From assembly GCA_947503525.1 (NCBI GenBank), contig CANNEA010000001.1, forward strand, positions 186,001 to 250,000: 64,000 bases of DNA, written 5' to 3'. The notes under the pieces are model-generated. The model was given only the letters and a program-made list of their open reading frames with translations, made no database searches and was not told where the DNA came from. The position numbers were made by a program, and so were the translations under genes. Of this stretch, positions 29,206 through 39,003 are shown one piece after another; positions within the stretch are counted from its first letter, which is position 1, and each line of letters starts with the position of its first letter. Source of the stretch: an uncultured Carboxylicivirga sp. (GTDB taxonomy: Bacteria > Bacteroidota > Bacteroidia > Bacteroidales > Marinilabiliaceae).

Positions 29206-30654
29206 TTAATAGTCTGATTTCAATGTTTTTCCAATTTCAATTTCTTCAATGGAGGCAAAGGTGCCATTGACTTCCTTAATTTCCAGTTTAAGGTATCGGA
29301 TGGAACTTTTGATAAATGACAGATTTCGATATTGAGCATCAGCCTCTCCTTCAAAGAAGCATAGGTGCATCCAGTTTTTGTTATCAATACTGCCATATAG
29401 CTCACAGCTGGTAATGTTATCCTCTTGCAATGCTTTTTCCGGTGCCGGTTTACATCGGTGTTTTTGCACAATATTCATAACATCTACATCATCTACAACC
29501 ATACCTAAATCTATAACGATTGTTTGAGGGAAAATACTGTCAGATGTCCAGGTGTAGTAGTTTTTTCCTGGTATCTTGGTGGCATCAATCAAATAGTCTG
29601 CATTGCCACTTGAAGCATAAACCTGCTTAACGGGTATGGACTGCTGGATAAGTGCGCCCTGATTAGGTAAGGGCTTTCGGCTTAGGTCTGGATTCCAATT
29701 GTGGCTAATGTCTTTCAATAAGTCAAGATAGATGGTGTCTAATAAACCATCTCTGTTGGGCATGCAGTTGAGCATAAAGTTACAATAGCGCTGCTCACAT
29801 TGCTTCAGTTTATTTACAATCGTATCTAATCCATCATTATCTTTCATACCAGTTGGTGTTTCATCGCTCCAGAACCATCCATTGCCTTTAACGCTGCAAT
29901 GACCAAGTGCTGAAGCCATAGTATTATTGGATGAAGGGAAAGCACCAAAGGGGCCTTCGAAATAAGGAATGTCAACATGGTAGGGCGCTTGCAAATGGGT
30001 GTGATCGGTAATTAAACATTCTGGCTGAAGTGATTTAACCAAGGTCCGTATTTCATGATAAGGTACCTCATGATGCCCCATGCGCCAAAACCAACCATCA
30101 ATAACCAGATAATCAATTTTGCCATAGTTACTCAATAATTCTCTTATCTGTCCTTTGATGAAACTCAATTTATCATCATCAATTTGTCCTTTGTCGATTT
30201 TATGAGTGCTGTCCCAAATAGAATAATACAAGCCAACTCCAAGACCACGTTCTCTAAATGCATCAACATATTGCTTAACGATATCTTCTCCATATGGTGT
30301 TGAGGCTACATCATACGCGGTGAACTGACTATCCCATAAGCAAAAACCTTCGTGGTGTTTAGTTGTTAAAAGCCCAAATTTCATTCCTGCGTTAAGGGCA
30401 GCATCAGCCCATTGATTGCAATCAAGATGAGTTGGATTAAATTCGTTGATAGGGTAGTTAGCCTCACCCCATTGAGCTCCATGCGACATAATGTTGTAGC
30501 AAATGAACATGCCAAAGCGCTGCTCAATAAAATCACTTTTTAAGTGCTGAAGATTATTTAGATGATCTGGAGTATTACATGAGATTGTACAGATCAAAAT
30601 ACTAATGAATAAAAAGCTCTTATTTATCGATCTTGAATATTGGGTTGATAACAT
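29206..30654 (-). CDS. Divergent GH29 enzyme with F5/8-type C-terminal domain, lipoprotein
   Basis: The protein has 482 residues from the ATG at 30654 and lipobox CTISC. The barrel is GH29-like ([13 protein letters not shown]), with the likely nucleophile D186 in YLVIDGWFW. The usual HWG opening is replaced by [13 protein letters not shown], so it belongs to a different branch from the other two GH29 genes here. Residues from about 330 form a discoidin (F5/8 C, CBM32-like) domain with [18 protein letters not shown] start at 30696 is rejected because the -7 box (30679-30686) lies between it and the ATG. It is first in the GH29-GH3-sulfatase operon. Fucosidase and L-galactosidase are both possible. 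Confidence 0.82.
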   Translation of the reverse strand: MLSTQYSRSINKSFLFISILICTISCNTPDHLNNLQHLKSDFIEQRFGMFICYNIMSHGAQWGEANYPINEFNPTHLDCNQWADAALNAGMKFGLLTTKHHEGFCLWDSQFTAYDVASTPYGEDIVKQYVDAFRERGLGVGLYYSIWDSTHKIDKGQIDDDKLSFIKGQIRELLSNYGKIDYLVIDGWFWRMGHHEVPYHEIRTLVKSLQPECLITDHTHLQAPYHVDIPYFEGPFGAFPSSNNTMASALGHCSVKGNGWFWSDETPTGMKDNDGLDTIVNKLKQCEQRYCNFMLNCMPNRDGLLDTIYLDLLKDISHNWNPDLSRKPLPNQGALIQQSIPVKQVYASSGNADYLIDATKIPGKNYYTWTSDSIFPQTIVIDLGMVVDDVDVMNIVQKHRCKPAPEKALQEDNITSCELYGSIDNKNWMHLCFFEGEADAQYRNLSFIKSSIRYLKLEIKEVNGTFASIEEIEIGKTLKSDY

Positions 30655-30678
30655 AGTTAGCTGTTGTGTATTGAATTC

Positions 30679-30738
30679 GAAAGGTAGTTTAATCACTTAG
30701 TAAGAGGGGTGAAATTTGTGATTGAAAAGGGTGTGAAT
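30679..30738 (-). promoter_or_regulatory. Promoter of GH29-GH3-sulfatase operon with two C-rich boxes
   Basis: On the minus strand ATTCACACCCTTTT (30725-30738) lies 38 bp before TACCTTTC (30679-30686), one mismatch from TAnnTTTG. A second copy, TTCACCCCTCTTA (30701-30713), lies between them. Two same-strand copies 24 bp apart suggest a dimeric or tandem activator site. Confidence 0.5.
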
Positions 30739-30835
30739 TTTATTTTTACTTGATTTCTGCTGTACAAAAACTAGACAAGTGATTATTAAGCCTTGTGAAA
30801 CCAGTTGTCTGTTCAAATAGCTTCATCATTAACAA

Positions 30836-30872
30836 CAAAAAAACGACCCATGGAATTTATCCACAGGTCGTA
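30836..30872 (-). terminator. Terminator of GH43 gene
   Basis: On the minus strand ACGACC pairs with GGTCGT around a partly paired interior (TGG with CCA), followed by seven T residues. It lies 28 bases after the GH43 stop. Confidence 0.75.
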
Positions 30873-30899
30873 TAGAATTTTGTTGTTTGATAATAAGTT

Positions 30900-32246
30900 T
30901 TACTCAAGAATAAGCCAATTTAAATTGACGGACTTGGTACTTCCCCAATCACTCTTGAATACCACCACCAAATTATGTACACCTTCAGTTTTTTCTGTAA
31001 TATCTGTTTCAATGGTTTTCCATTTGCCCCAACCTCCAGTGTATTCAATTGGAAATTCTGCTATCTTCTTCCCTTCGGGATGGTTTAAACGAATTTCAAA
31101 ACTGCCAATGCGCTGGCCTGATGCAATTCTGGCTTTTATTTTGGAGGCCTTACTAAAGTCTACCCGGTCAAATCGGACATAGCTCATCATTCGCGCATCA
31201 CAAGTCATCCATCCTTGTGGTTCATCACCACTAGCAAAACTTGTTGCTAAACCTGATATATCATTGTAACGGTCAACCTGTATGGTGTCACCAATTTGGG
31301 GCGTTCCTATGCCTCGACGCGTTGGTTTAACCTTTTTGATGGTTCCATCTTTTTTGAATTCCATATAATCAGCACACATCGATCGAAGCTTGTTATAGCC
31401 ACTTATGTCCCAATGGTGATAAAATAGAATCCATTGCCCATTGTACTCAACAATAGAGTGGTGGTTGGTTCCATTATTAATATTATCCATTATTTTACCC
31501 TGGTACTGATAAGGTCCCATCGGCTTGTCGCTGGTTGCATAGCCTATTGTATAGCCTTCATCCGGAAAAACATGAGCAAATGTAAGGTAGTAGATGCTGT
31601 CCTTTTTAAATGGAAATGATCCTTCTTTGTAACCGGCAGGCATGCCTTGAACCAAAATGGGCTCTGCATCAATTTCTTTCATATTGTCTTTTAATGGAGC
31701 CACATATAACTCATGACCGCCACCAAAGAATAAATAGGCTTTGTTATCATCGTCTAGAAGTAAGCCTGGATCAATACCACTAACGCCTTTAATAAATGAC
31801 TTTTCCCACTTAAATGGGCCGGTAGGACTACCGGATACTCCCACGCCAATACGACGAAAAGCATTGTCGTTTTTAGGTTTAGCAGGATAGTAATAATAAT
31901 ATTTTCCATCTTTTTCAATACAATCAGGGGCCCACATAGCATATGTATCTTTGGCTCCCCATGGTACATCATTTTCTTTGAGTACCCATCCATGGTCCTT
32001 CCATGTTGATCCATTTTCAAGCGAGAAAGCATGGTAGCCTGGCATGCAAAAGCGAGGAAATTCAGCTTCACGTCCTGCTGGTGGATAAGTGTCACTGGAT
32101 GGGTATACATACAACTTTCCATCTACCACACGTGCCGTTGGATCGGCAGTAAACATATGAGTTACCAATGGGTTTTGTGCTAGCCCAATAAAGCTAAACA
32201 AACTAAGTGCTATGATTCCAATATGAAGTTTTTTGAATGTCATCAT
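30900..32246 (-). CDS. GH43 exo-glycosidase with C-terminal CBM6-like domain
   Basis: This 448-residue secreted protein has a signal peptide ending near GLAQ. The five-bladed propeller shows the GH43 triad: general base D35 (FTADPTAR), D159 (GIDPG) and acid E208 (YKEGSF). The C-terminal 130 residues look like a CBM6 beta-sandwich (SFEIRLNHPEG, GGWGKWKTIETDI). GH43 members cleave arabinosides, xylosides or beta-1,3-galactosides; which one is not decided here. Two adjacent ATG codons (32246 and 32243) are both possible starts. It is a single-gene unit with its own promoter (32269-32329) and terminator (30836-30872). Confidence 0.87.
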   Translation of the reverse strand: MMTFKKLHIGIIALSLFSFIGLAQNPLVTHMFTADPTARVVDGKLYVYPSSDTYPPAGREAEFPRFCMPGYHAFSLENGSTWKDHGWVLKENDVPWGAKDTYAMWAPDCIEKDGKYYYYYPAKPKNDNAFRRIGVGVSGSPTGPFKWEKSFIKGVSGIDPGLLLDDDNKAYLFFGGGHELYVAPLKDNMKEIDAEPILVQGMPAGYKEGSFPFKKDSIYYLTFAHVFPDEGYTIGYATSDKPMGPYQYQGKIMDNINNGTNHHSIVEYNGQWILFYHHWDISGYNKLRSMCADYMEFKKDGTIKKVKPTRRGIGTPQIGDTIQVDRYNDISGLATSFASGDEPQGWMTCDARMMSYVRFDRVDFSKASKIKARIASGQRIGSFEIRLNHPEGKKIAEFPIEYTGGWGKWKTIETDITEKTEGVHNLVVVFKSDWGSTKSVNLNWLILE

Positions 32247-32268
32247 TATTATAGAATAAATATTTATT

Positions 32269-32329
32269 CAAAATTAATTCCTAATCAGCATTATAACTTG
32301 GATGAATTATAGTAATAAGAGGTGTGATA
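32269..32329 (-). promoter_or_regulatory. Promoter of GH43 gene with C-rich box
   Basis: TATCACACCTCTTATTA (32313-32329, minus strand) precedes TAATTTTG (32269-32276), a perfect TAnnTTTG -7 box, which lies 22 bp before the ATG. Same architecture as the other promoters of the locus. Confidence 0.55.
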
Positions 32330-32363
32330 TTAGGAATTCCATGCTTTATACAAAGGTCTATAA

Positions 32364-32412
32364 AAAGGAACGGTTCTTTATAAACTACATGCATATAAAG
32401 AACCGTTCCTTT
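32364..32412. terminator. Long perfect hairpin after GH29
   Basis: A perfect 19-bp stem (32364-32382 with 32394-32412) and an 11-base loop lie 18 bases past the stop of the minus-strand GH29 gene. Short T-runs flank it. It separates that gene from the GH43 promoter. Confidence 0.85.
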
Positions 32413-32430
32413 AACTATAAGTAAAATTTA

Positions 32431-34023
32431 TTATAAATCTTGTTCCAAATCGCCTCCTATGTCAGCTTCTCTGTAGCCTTCAAAAGTAATTTTAAAGGCA
32501 TGCGAATGCTCTGTAGGGAAGTTCTTTGGGGCTTTAAGGATTAAGCCTTTTTCGTTGCGCTCCCATTCAATCTCTTCATCACTGCCAAGTAGGCTAATGC
32601 CAGTAATAGCATTGTTAATCAATGATAGCTCGGTGCTAAAGGATTTGATTACTATGTCCTTTTTAGGTGTGTCCATGACTATGGCAAATACTTCGCTATC
32701 TGATTTCTTAGTGAAACGAATATCCGTTTCCTGATACACAATTTTTTTGCGTTCAACTTTATGACCGCCTGCTGGTAAGCGAGTAGGGCCTTCACCAAAT
32801 ACAGTCCATGGACGTGTTTCATAAATGGCCTCACCATTAACAGATAACCATTCACCCATTCCTTTTAGCAAGTCTTTCATTACATCAGGAATAGTTCCAT
32901 CCGGGTTTGGAGGCACATTTAATAACATGTTACCATTTTTCGATACGATATCAACCAATATGTCAACTAACTCATTAGTGCTAACGAATTTTGCATTTGA
33001 ACGGTAAAACCAGGCTCCTGGTGAAGTATCAGTTATCCAGGCTTGTTCTTTCTGTTGATTAGGACGGCCACGCTCATAGTCTCTGATCGCCGTTTCATCT
33101 GTAAATGTGGTTTCTTTAAACAGCACGGCTACATCCTTATTCCACTCAATACCTTTATTGTAATAATAGGCTAAGAATTTTTTGCGGTACTCTTCACTCA
33201 TTTCCTCAAGCCACCAATCAAACCATAATACATCTGGTTGGTACACATCGATATATTCTTTTAGTTTGGCCCACCAAAGCTTATGAAAGTTTTCATCAGG
33301 CATTTTATCCTTCATGGTATGAGGTGTGGTGTATAAGTCATAATCTTTAGGGTCAACTTTGCCATACTCGTGAGCAGGAGCGTAATACATCCATGTAAAT
33401 GCATGATGGAATGAGGCCAGAAACTTCATGTCACGTTTCTCTATCTCTTCTTTCAGAAGTTGCGACACATCCACACCACCATAATTTACCGAGTTCCATC
33501 GGGTAGCTTTACTATCCCACATAGCAAAATTATCGTGGTGCATTGCTACAGGGCCTGAAAATTTAGCACCTGATAGGGCAAATAATTCAGCCCATTCTTT
33601 GGCATCGAAGCCACTAGGGTCAAAACTTTCTACTAAAGATTTATAACCATATTTTTCATCTTCGGTAGGATCACCAAAGAGTTTAGTGTGGTGTAGATAA
33701 TTTGATGTTGGCTTACCATTATTTTGACCAGTTTTCCAGTTTGGAATACCATTTTTACCATACATAATCATTCCATGCCATCCACCCATATATAGATTTG
33801 GCTCCATGTCAATAAAGGCTTGTGATACTGGGCCCCAATGGGCATATATACCAAATTTGGCATCCTTAAACCATTCCGGCACCTGATTGACCTCATTTAA
33901 TGATTCCCATTCGGCGGTGAATTTCTTTTCTGATTCTTTAGGTTTCGTTTCTCCATTGCAACTAACCAGCGAAAGCGAAATTGCCGCGGTCAATACAAAA
34001 GATGTAATTTTTGAATGTATCAT
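32431..34023 (-). CDS. GH29 alpha-L-fucosidase/alpha-L-galactosidase family, lipoprotein
   Basis: A 530-residue GH29 enzyme with lipobox SLVSC (Cys22). The barrel opens with WFKDAKFGIYAHWG, carries AMHHDNFAMWDS and has the nucleophile D269 in DVLWFDWWLEE. Compared with the GH29 at 23550 it has an insertion near residues 80-125 (YMGGWHG to FGDPTED), which would shape the substrate pocket. A beta-sandwich domain ends the protein. It is probably periplasmic, acting on alpha-linked L-fucose or L-galactose. It is a single-gene unit with a promoter at 34054-34116 and a strong terminator at 32364-32412, divergent from the GH2-GH86-sulfatase operon. Confidence 0.88.
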   Translation of the reverse strand: MIHSKITSFVLTAAISLSLVSCNGETKPKESEKKFTAEWESLNEVNQVPEWFKDAKFGIYAHWGPVSQAFIDMEPNLYMGGWHGMIMYGKNGIPNWKTGQNNGKPTSNYLHHTKLFGDPTEDEKYGYKSLVESFDPSGFDAKEWAELFALSGAKFSGPVAMHHDNFAMWDSKATRWNSVNYGGVDVSQLLKEEIEKRDMKFLASFHHAFTWMYYAPAHEYGKVDPKDYDLYTTPHTMKDKMPDENFHKLWWAKLKEYIDVYQPDVLWFDWWLEEMSEEYRKKFLAYYYNKGIEWNKDVAVLFKETTFTDETAIRDYERGRPNQQKEQAWITDTSPGAWFYRSNAKFVSTNELVDILVDIVSKNGNMLLNVPPNPDGTIPDVMKDLLKGMGEWLSVNGEAIYETRPWTVFGEGPTRLPAGGHKVERKKIVYQETDIRFTKKSDSEVFAIVMDTPKKDIVIKSFSTELSLINNAITGISLLGSDEEIEWERNEKGLILKAPKNFPTEHSHAFKITFEGYREADIGGDLEQDL

Positions 34024-34053
34024 TTTGTGTGCTTGTTTTGCTTAATAATATTG

Positions 34054-34116
34054 TAAAAGTATAAGTATGATTTGTTAGTATGGTGGAGATAATGCATTTA
34101 AAGAGGTAGGTATTTA
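34054..34116 (-). promoter_or_regulatory. Promoter of GH29 gene (32431) with C-rich box
   Basis: On the minus strand TAAATACCTACCTCTTT (34100-34116) lies 38 bp before TACTTTTA (34054-34061), one mismatch from TAnnTTTG. Confidence 0.45.
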
Positions 34117-34147
34117 ATTTTTATCCATTTTTTATAAGCTACAAAAA

Positions 34148-34207
34148 ATACACCCCTTTTACCGCTTATTTTATGCTCTCATTCACGAATGAATCCATCT
34201 ATTTTAG
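34148..34207 (+). promoter_or_regulatory. Promoter of GH2-GH86-sulfatase operon with C-rich box
   Basis: ATACACCCCTTTTACC (34148-34163) is followed after about 37 bp by TATTTTAG (34200-34207), one mismatch from TAnnTTTG, about 35 bp before the chosen ATG at 34242. The box faces the same way relative to its gene as all other copies. Confidence 0.5.
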
Positions 34208-34241
34208 CAGAATGTTATCTTTTAAATTGAAATCTTTCGTA

Positions 34242-36779
34242 ATGTTAAATCATTTCAGAATCAGTGTTGGAATTTGTGTTTTTGTAAACTTACTTTTCTT
34301 ATCATCTTGTATAGGTGATAATGAAAGTACGCGTCGTGAAATTGATTTTAATTTTGATTGGTCTTTTTATCTTGGAGACCATGATCCGAACGAATGGAGT
34401 TCTTTCGATTATTCTGATTGGCGTAATATACGTTTGCCACATGATTGGAGTGTTGAGCATTCATTTACCCAAGAAAAAGCTGGAGGAGCAACTGCTTTCT
34501 TACCTGGAGGAATAGGATGGTATGTTAAGCAATTTAAGCTTCCGTTAGCATCGAAAGACAAGTTGACATGGATTGAATTCGATGGAATTTACACCAATTC
34601 GGAGGTTTGGATTAATGGTCAATATTTGGGGAAACGTCCCTTTGGTTACGCACCGTACTCATATGACCTTACTCCTTATCTTAAATTTGGATCAGACGAA
34701 AATATAATATTGGTTAAAGCCGATCGATCCGCTTATCTGGATAGTCGCTGGTATCCTGGTTCAGGAATTTATCGAAATGTAAAGCTGGTAACAGCTAATA
34801 ATGTACATATACCTCAATGGGGATCATTTATTACCACGCCGGAAGTAAATGCAGAAAAAGCACTGGTTAATATTGAAACATCTGTAAAAAACCAAAGTAA
34901 TTCTGTTGCAAAAGGACAATTACAATCTACTATTTATTTTAATGAAAATGAGGTGGGTGAATGTAAGGCTGACTTTATTGCAGAAGGAGGAGAGCAGCTA
35001 AGCGTCAATACTGAACTTGCCATCGCGAAACCTCAACTGTGGGATATTGAGTCTCCAAATATGTATAATTGCATTACTAAGGTGGTTATTGATGGTCAGG
35101 TTGTGGATACTTATGCTACGCGTTTTGGTATTCGCTCTTTTGAGTTTGACGTTAATAACGGATTTTTTTTAAATGGTAAAAACACCCTTATTAAAGGTGT
35201 ATGTATACATCATGATGGAGGATTAGTTGGAGCTGCAGTCCCAAAAGGAGTTTGGAAACGCCGTTTGCAGAAATTAAAAGCTGCTGGCTGTAATGCCATT
35301 CGTACTGCTCATAATCCACCATCAGAAGAATTTTTGGATTTATGTGACGAAATGGGTTTTCTGGTTCAGGACGAAGCTTTCGATGAATTTCAGAACCCTA
35401 AAGATAAACGTCGTAACTACAATCAACAAAGCGAAGACGATGCGACCAAAGGTTATACGCATCATTTTGATGAGTGGGCTGAGCGTGATATTAAAAACCT
35501 GGTTCTACGTGATCGAAATCATCCTTCCATAATTATGTGGAGTATTGGAAATGAAATCGAATGGACTTTCCCCTATTATGGTAATGCTGCCGGATATTGG
35601 GGAGGAGGCAAAGGTGAAGATGTTAATTACTATTGGGATGAACCACCATATCAACCAAAAGAGATTGAGCAACGGTTTTACGCTGATAATAAAGAAGACA
35701 TACTGGTTAAAACAGCACAGAATCTATCGGCCTGGGTAAAGGAGCTGGACACCACTCGCCCTGTGACGGCTAATTTAGTTATTCCTTCAGTTAGTAATTT
35801 CTCGGGTTATGCCGATGCATTAGATATTGTTGGATTAAGTTACCGAAGAGCTGTATACGATTATTGTCATCGCAATTACCCCACTAAAGTTTTCTTAGGA
35901 ACGGAAAACTGGACTCGTTATCATGATTGGAAACCTGTAGAAGAATTGGATTATATATCTGGCATATTTGTATGGACAGGAATTGATTATATGGGCGAAT
36001 CGCGTGCCTGGGGAAAGCGTGGTAGTAATAGTGGATTACTGGATTTTGCGGGTTTTAAGAAACCTTCATACTATTTATTTAAGTCTTTATGGAATGATGA
36101 ACCGGAATTGTATATCAATACACAAATCATCGAAAAATCACCTTACAAATTAGAAGGTGAATTTTTGGTTGAGAAAGAGAAGGACTGGGCTGATCATCAA
36201 AAATGGGGTTGGCAAGATGTAAATGAACATTGGAACTATGCAGATGGTGATTCCATCGCGGTAGAAGTATATACCAATCAGCCCGAAGTAGAATTATGGC
36301 TTAATAATACGTCTTATGGTATTAGAAAATTAGCTGATGTAAGTGATCATATTTTGAAATGGATGGTGCCTTATCAATCGGGCAAACTTGAAGCAAAGTC
36401 GATTAATGGGGCAATTAGTACCAATATTCAGTCAGCAGGAGAACCTCAAACAATACGTATTGTAGCTGAAGAAAATAAGCTAAAAGCTAATGCTTATGAT
36501 GTACTTCATGTAGTAGCACAGTTATATGATGCCGATGGCATGCCTGTAAAACACATTGAAAAGGAAATAGAGTTTGTAATTGAAGGACCGGCAAAGCTAT
36601 TAGGTGTTGATAATGGGAATGTATATAGTATGCAAGATTATCAAAGTACTAAACTTCATAGCTCTGAAGGTCATGCACTATTGATTATTCAAAGTTTAAA
36701 ACGGTCGGGTGAAGTTAGGATTAAAGCCATCAGCAACGGGATGGAAAGCAATGACATTATTATAGAATCAAATATCTAA
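34242..36779 (+). CDS. GH2 beta-galactosidase family lipoprotein
   Basis: This 845-residue GH2 protein has lipobox FLSSC. Acid/base E438 sits in WSIGNE and nucleophile E555 in LGTENW; sugar-binding, Ig-like, barrel and C-terminal Ig-like domains are as usual for the family. Of three possible starts (34173, 34212, 34242) I chose 34242 since it places the hydrophobic signal core directly after MLNHFR and leaves the -7 box upstream. The first two starts would put the promoter inside the gene. It is a close paralogue of the GH2 at 1635. It is first in an operon with GH86 (10-base gap) and sulfatases, and probably removes beta-D-galactose from agar or porphyran oligosaccharides. Confidence 0.88.
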   Translation: MLNHFRISVGICVFVNLLFLSSCIGDNESTRREIDFNFDWSFYLGDHDPNEWSSFDYSDWRNIRLPHDWSVEHSFTQEKAGGATAFLPGGIGWYVKQFKLPLASKDKLTWIEFDGIYTNSEVWINGQYLGKRPFGYAPYSYDLTPYLKFGSDENIILVKADRSAYLDSRWYPGSGIYRNVKLVTANNVHIPQWGSFITTPEVNAEKALVNIETSVKNQSNSVAKGQLQSTIYFNENEVGECKADFIAEGGEQLSVNTELAIAKPQLWDIESPNMYNCITKVVIDGQVVDTYATRFGIRSFEFDVNNGFFLNGKNTLIKGVCIHHDGGLVGAAVPKGVWKRRLQKLKAAGCNAIRTAHNPPSEEFLDLCDEMGFLVQDEAFDEFQNPKDKRRNYNQQSEDDATKGYTHHFDEWAERDIKNLVLRDRNHPSIIMWSIGNEIEWTFPYYGNAAGYWGGGKGEDVNYYWDEPPYQPKEIEQRFYADNKEDILVKTAQNLSAWVKELDTTRPVTANLVIPSVSNFSGYADALDIVGLSYRRAVYDYCHRNYPTKVFLGTENWTRYHDWKPVEELDYISGIFVWTGIDYMGESRAWGKRGSNSGLLDFAGFKKPSYYLFKSLWNDEPELYINTQIIEKSPYKLEGEFLVEKEKDWADHQKWGWQDVNEHWNYADGDSIAVEVYTNQPEVELWLNNTSYGIRKLADVSDHILKWMVPYQSGKLEAKSINGAISTNIQSAGEPQTIRIVAEENKLKANAYDVLHVVAQLYDADGMPVKHIEKEIEFVIEGPAKLLGVDNGNVYSMQDYQSTKLHSSEGHALLIIQSLKRSGEVRIKAISNGMESNDIIIESNI

Positions 36780-36788
36780 AACCATATC

Positions 36789-38975
36789 ATGATGAATCGA
36801 TTTCTAACTTTAGCTATACTGCTGTTAATGGGAATATCTGTAAATGCCCAGCAGAATATTGAGGTGAATGTATCACCGAAAATATCACGCAGTATTAGTG
36901 GCCATAAAGAGTTAAACCGTACCAAGTTTTTTAATCTGGCAGCCAATGTCAATGAAATTAAAAAGAACTTGATGGGAACCGATCGTGAACGATTTGATCG
37001 TTATTTTAAAGAATACGAAATGACGCTGGGACGCCGTTTAGGAATGGTGAACACAGAAAATCGCTGGGGAGGCGGAGCTATTAAGGAAGATGCAGATAGA
37101 CCCGGCTACATGGATATTCAACACTATATTGATTCGCGTCAGAACCTGAATGATGACGGCTTGGAAGATTTAATAGCCATTTTGGGTGAAAATCAAAATT
37201 TGGCTCTACATGAAGCCAAAGATCCTTATCCTGATTTTATGGATTTGTTTGCTGATCCTGATGGCCATACTTATCCTAACAAACCGGATGCAGGTGCTGA
37301 AATTATCTCAACAATACTTAAGCATGGCTTCACTGATTTTCAACGCCCGGCTTACTATGAAATCATGAATGAGCCACATTGGTCATTAACGGATAATGAA
37401 AAGTTTATCCAGTTACATACCATGGCCTATGATAATGTGCAGGCTGATGGAATACCAACAAAAGTAGGTGGACCTTGTTCATCGGTTACCTATTACTACA
37501 AGAAAGAATATGCAAGTCTTGGCTCAATGACAAAGTTTATTGATGGAACAGATAATAAACTAGACTTTTATTCTTCACACAGTTATGACTATATGCGATG
37601 GGACGATGATGCCTATGATTTTATTGGTCGTATTAGTTCAGGTTTGCCGCTAGAAGGGGTATTGGATGCCTTGGCTGCTTATACTCATAATACTTATGGA
37701 ACTCAATTGAAATACGTGGTTAGCGAACATGGCGGATACATTAGTAATAGCGACAATCGCGAAGCAGCCTTGGAAATGCTAGGTCAAAAATATTTCCCGG
37801 GTTCAGGTTTTGAATATGAAATGCAAAAACGAACCATTGATAATTTTATAATGGTTAATAGTGCTATTGCAAATACTTTAACCTACATGAATCATCCTCA
37901 TATGGTGGAAAAAGCCGTTCCATTTATATTGTTAGAAACATCAGGTTGGGACCCTAAATATTACTCAAGCTTATTGGTAAAAGAGGATTTTGATAAAAAC
38001 AGTAGTGTGTTTCATGAAGCTCGCCTAATAGATTATTATCGCTATTTTGCTGATGTTAAAGGTCGCAGGGTTAAGACGTATTGTAATGATTCTGATATTC
38101 AACATTATTCTTTTGTAGATGGTAGTTCTCTTGTTATGTTATTTCATAATCAAAGTAATGAGTCCGGAACCATTAACTTAAATATAGAAGACACTGGCTT
38201 AGCCTTTAAAGATGCCTTATTACGTCGCTTGGGCAGAGGTGAAGATTTCAGACCTGTATTTACTGAAGAAGCTGTAAATTCATTCAATAGTTTGTCAATT
38301 GGTGGTCAAGAATCAATTGCTTTATTTATTAACTACTCTTCGGATATTCCCGAGGATGAAGAAACAAATGAAGAGATCTTCTACGGGAAAGAAACCTCAG
38401 TTCAATTTAGTGGTGTCAGAAACTTTGCTCTTGAAATTCCTGATTATGATCGGATTGATGAGGGTGTCTTAAGGATTGGAATTAGTCGTGATGCAGCCAA
38501 TTCAAAAGATGTGAAGATTTACTTGAATGATGCACCATTAAGTATAACAGTGGAAGATTGTGCCGAAAGAAATACTGTAGACTACTATGCAACGACTAAA
38601 CTGATAAAGGTTAGTGGTGATATGTTTACACGAAATAATACAATTAGAGTTGAGTTTCCTGACGGAAAGTCTGGTGGGGTAGGTGCTATTGTACTGCGTG
38701 CAATTATGAGCGATGATGTATTTGTACCGGATGGTCCTAAATACAATAAGGGTGTTTTAAAGATATACCCTAATCCTGCTCAGTCAATAGTGAATGTAGA
38801 GTGCGAAGAAGAAGGGGATATTGAGATAATTGGTATGGATGGACTCGTTAAAAATAGAGTAGCCAGTGCTTATGGTGTAACTCAGGTATCTATCGCCGAT
38901 CTTGCTAAAGGCAATTACATTGTACGATTAATCTCTAAACAAGATGCTTTTACGAGTATTTTAACCATAAATTAA
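36789..38975 (+). CDS. GH86 endo-beta-agarase/porphyranase with T9SS signal
   Basis: A 728-residue GH86 enzyme; the signal peptide ends near SVNAQ. The acid/base is E195 in EIMNEPHW and the nucleophile E313 in VVSEHGGY. Two beta-sandwich regions follow the barrel, and from about residue 655 a T9SS sorting domain begins (KIYPNPAQS, ending ILTIN). The enzyme is therefore secreted or surface-bound and cuts the polymer internally. It is a paralogue of the GH86 at 5595 but differs near the active site (MNEPHW against INEPFV), which may reflect different substrates such as agarose versus porphyran. It follows the GH2 gene by 10 bases. Confidence 0.9.
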   Translation: MMNRFLTLAILLLMGISVNAQQNIEVNVSPKISRSISGHKELNRTKFFNLAANVNEIKKNLMGTDRERFDRYFKEYEMTLGRRLGMVNTENRWGGGAIKEDADRPGYMDIQHYIDSRQNLNDDGLEDLIAILGENQNLALHEAKDPYPDFMDLFADPDGHTYPNKPDAGAEIISTILKHGFTDFQRPAYYEIMNEPHWSLTDNEKFIQLHTMAYDNVQADGIPTKVGGPCSSVTYYYKKEYASLGSMTKFIDGTDNKLDFYSSHSYDYMRWDDDAYDFIGRISSGLPLEGVLDALAAYTHNTYGTQLKYVVSEHGGYISNSDNREAALEMLGQKYFPGSGFEYEMQKRTIDNFIMVNSAIANTLTYMNHPHMVEKAVPFILLETSGWDPKYYSSLLVKEDFDKNSSVFHEARLIDYYRYFADVKGRRVKTYCNDSDIQHYSFVDGSSLVMLFHNQSNESGTINLNIEDTGLAFKDALLRRLGRGEDFRPVFTEEAVNSFNSLSIGGQESIALFINYSSDIPEDEETNEEIFYGKETSVQFSGVRNFALEIPDYDRIDEGVLRIGISRDAANSKDVKIYLNDAPLSITVEDCAERNTVDYYATTKLIKVSGDMFTRNNTIRVEFPDGKSGGVGAIVLRAIMSDDVFVPDGPKYNKGVLKIYPNPAQSIVNVECEEEGDIEIIGMDGLVKNRVASAYGVTQVSIADLAKGNYIVRLISKQDAFTSILTIN

Positions 38976-39003
38976 TACAGGTTCTCATCCACGATAAATT
39001 ATA

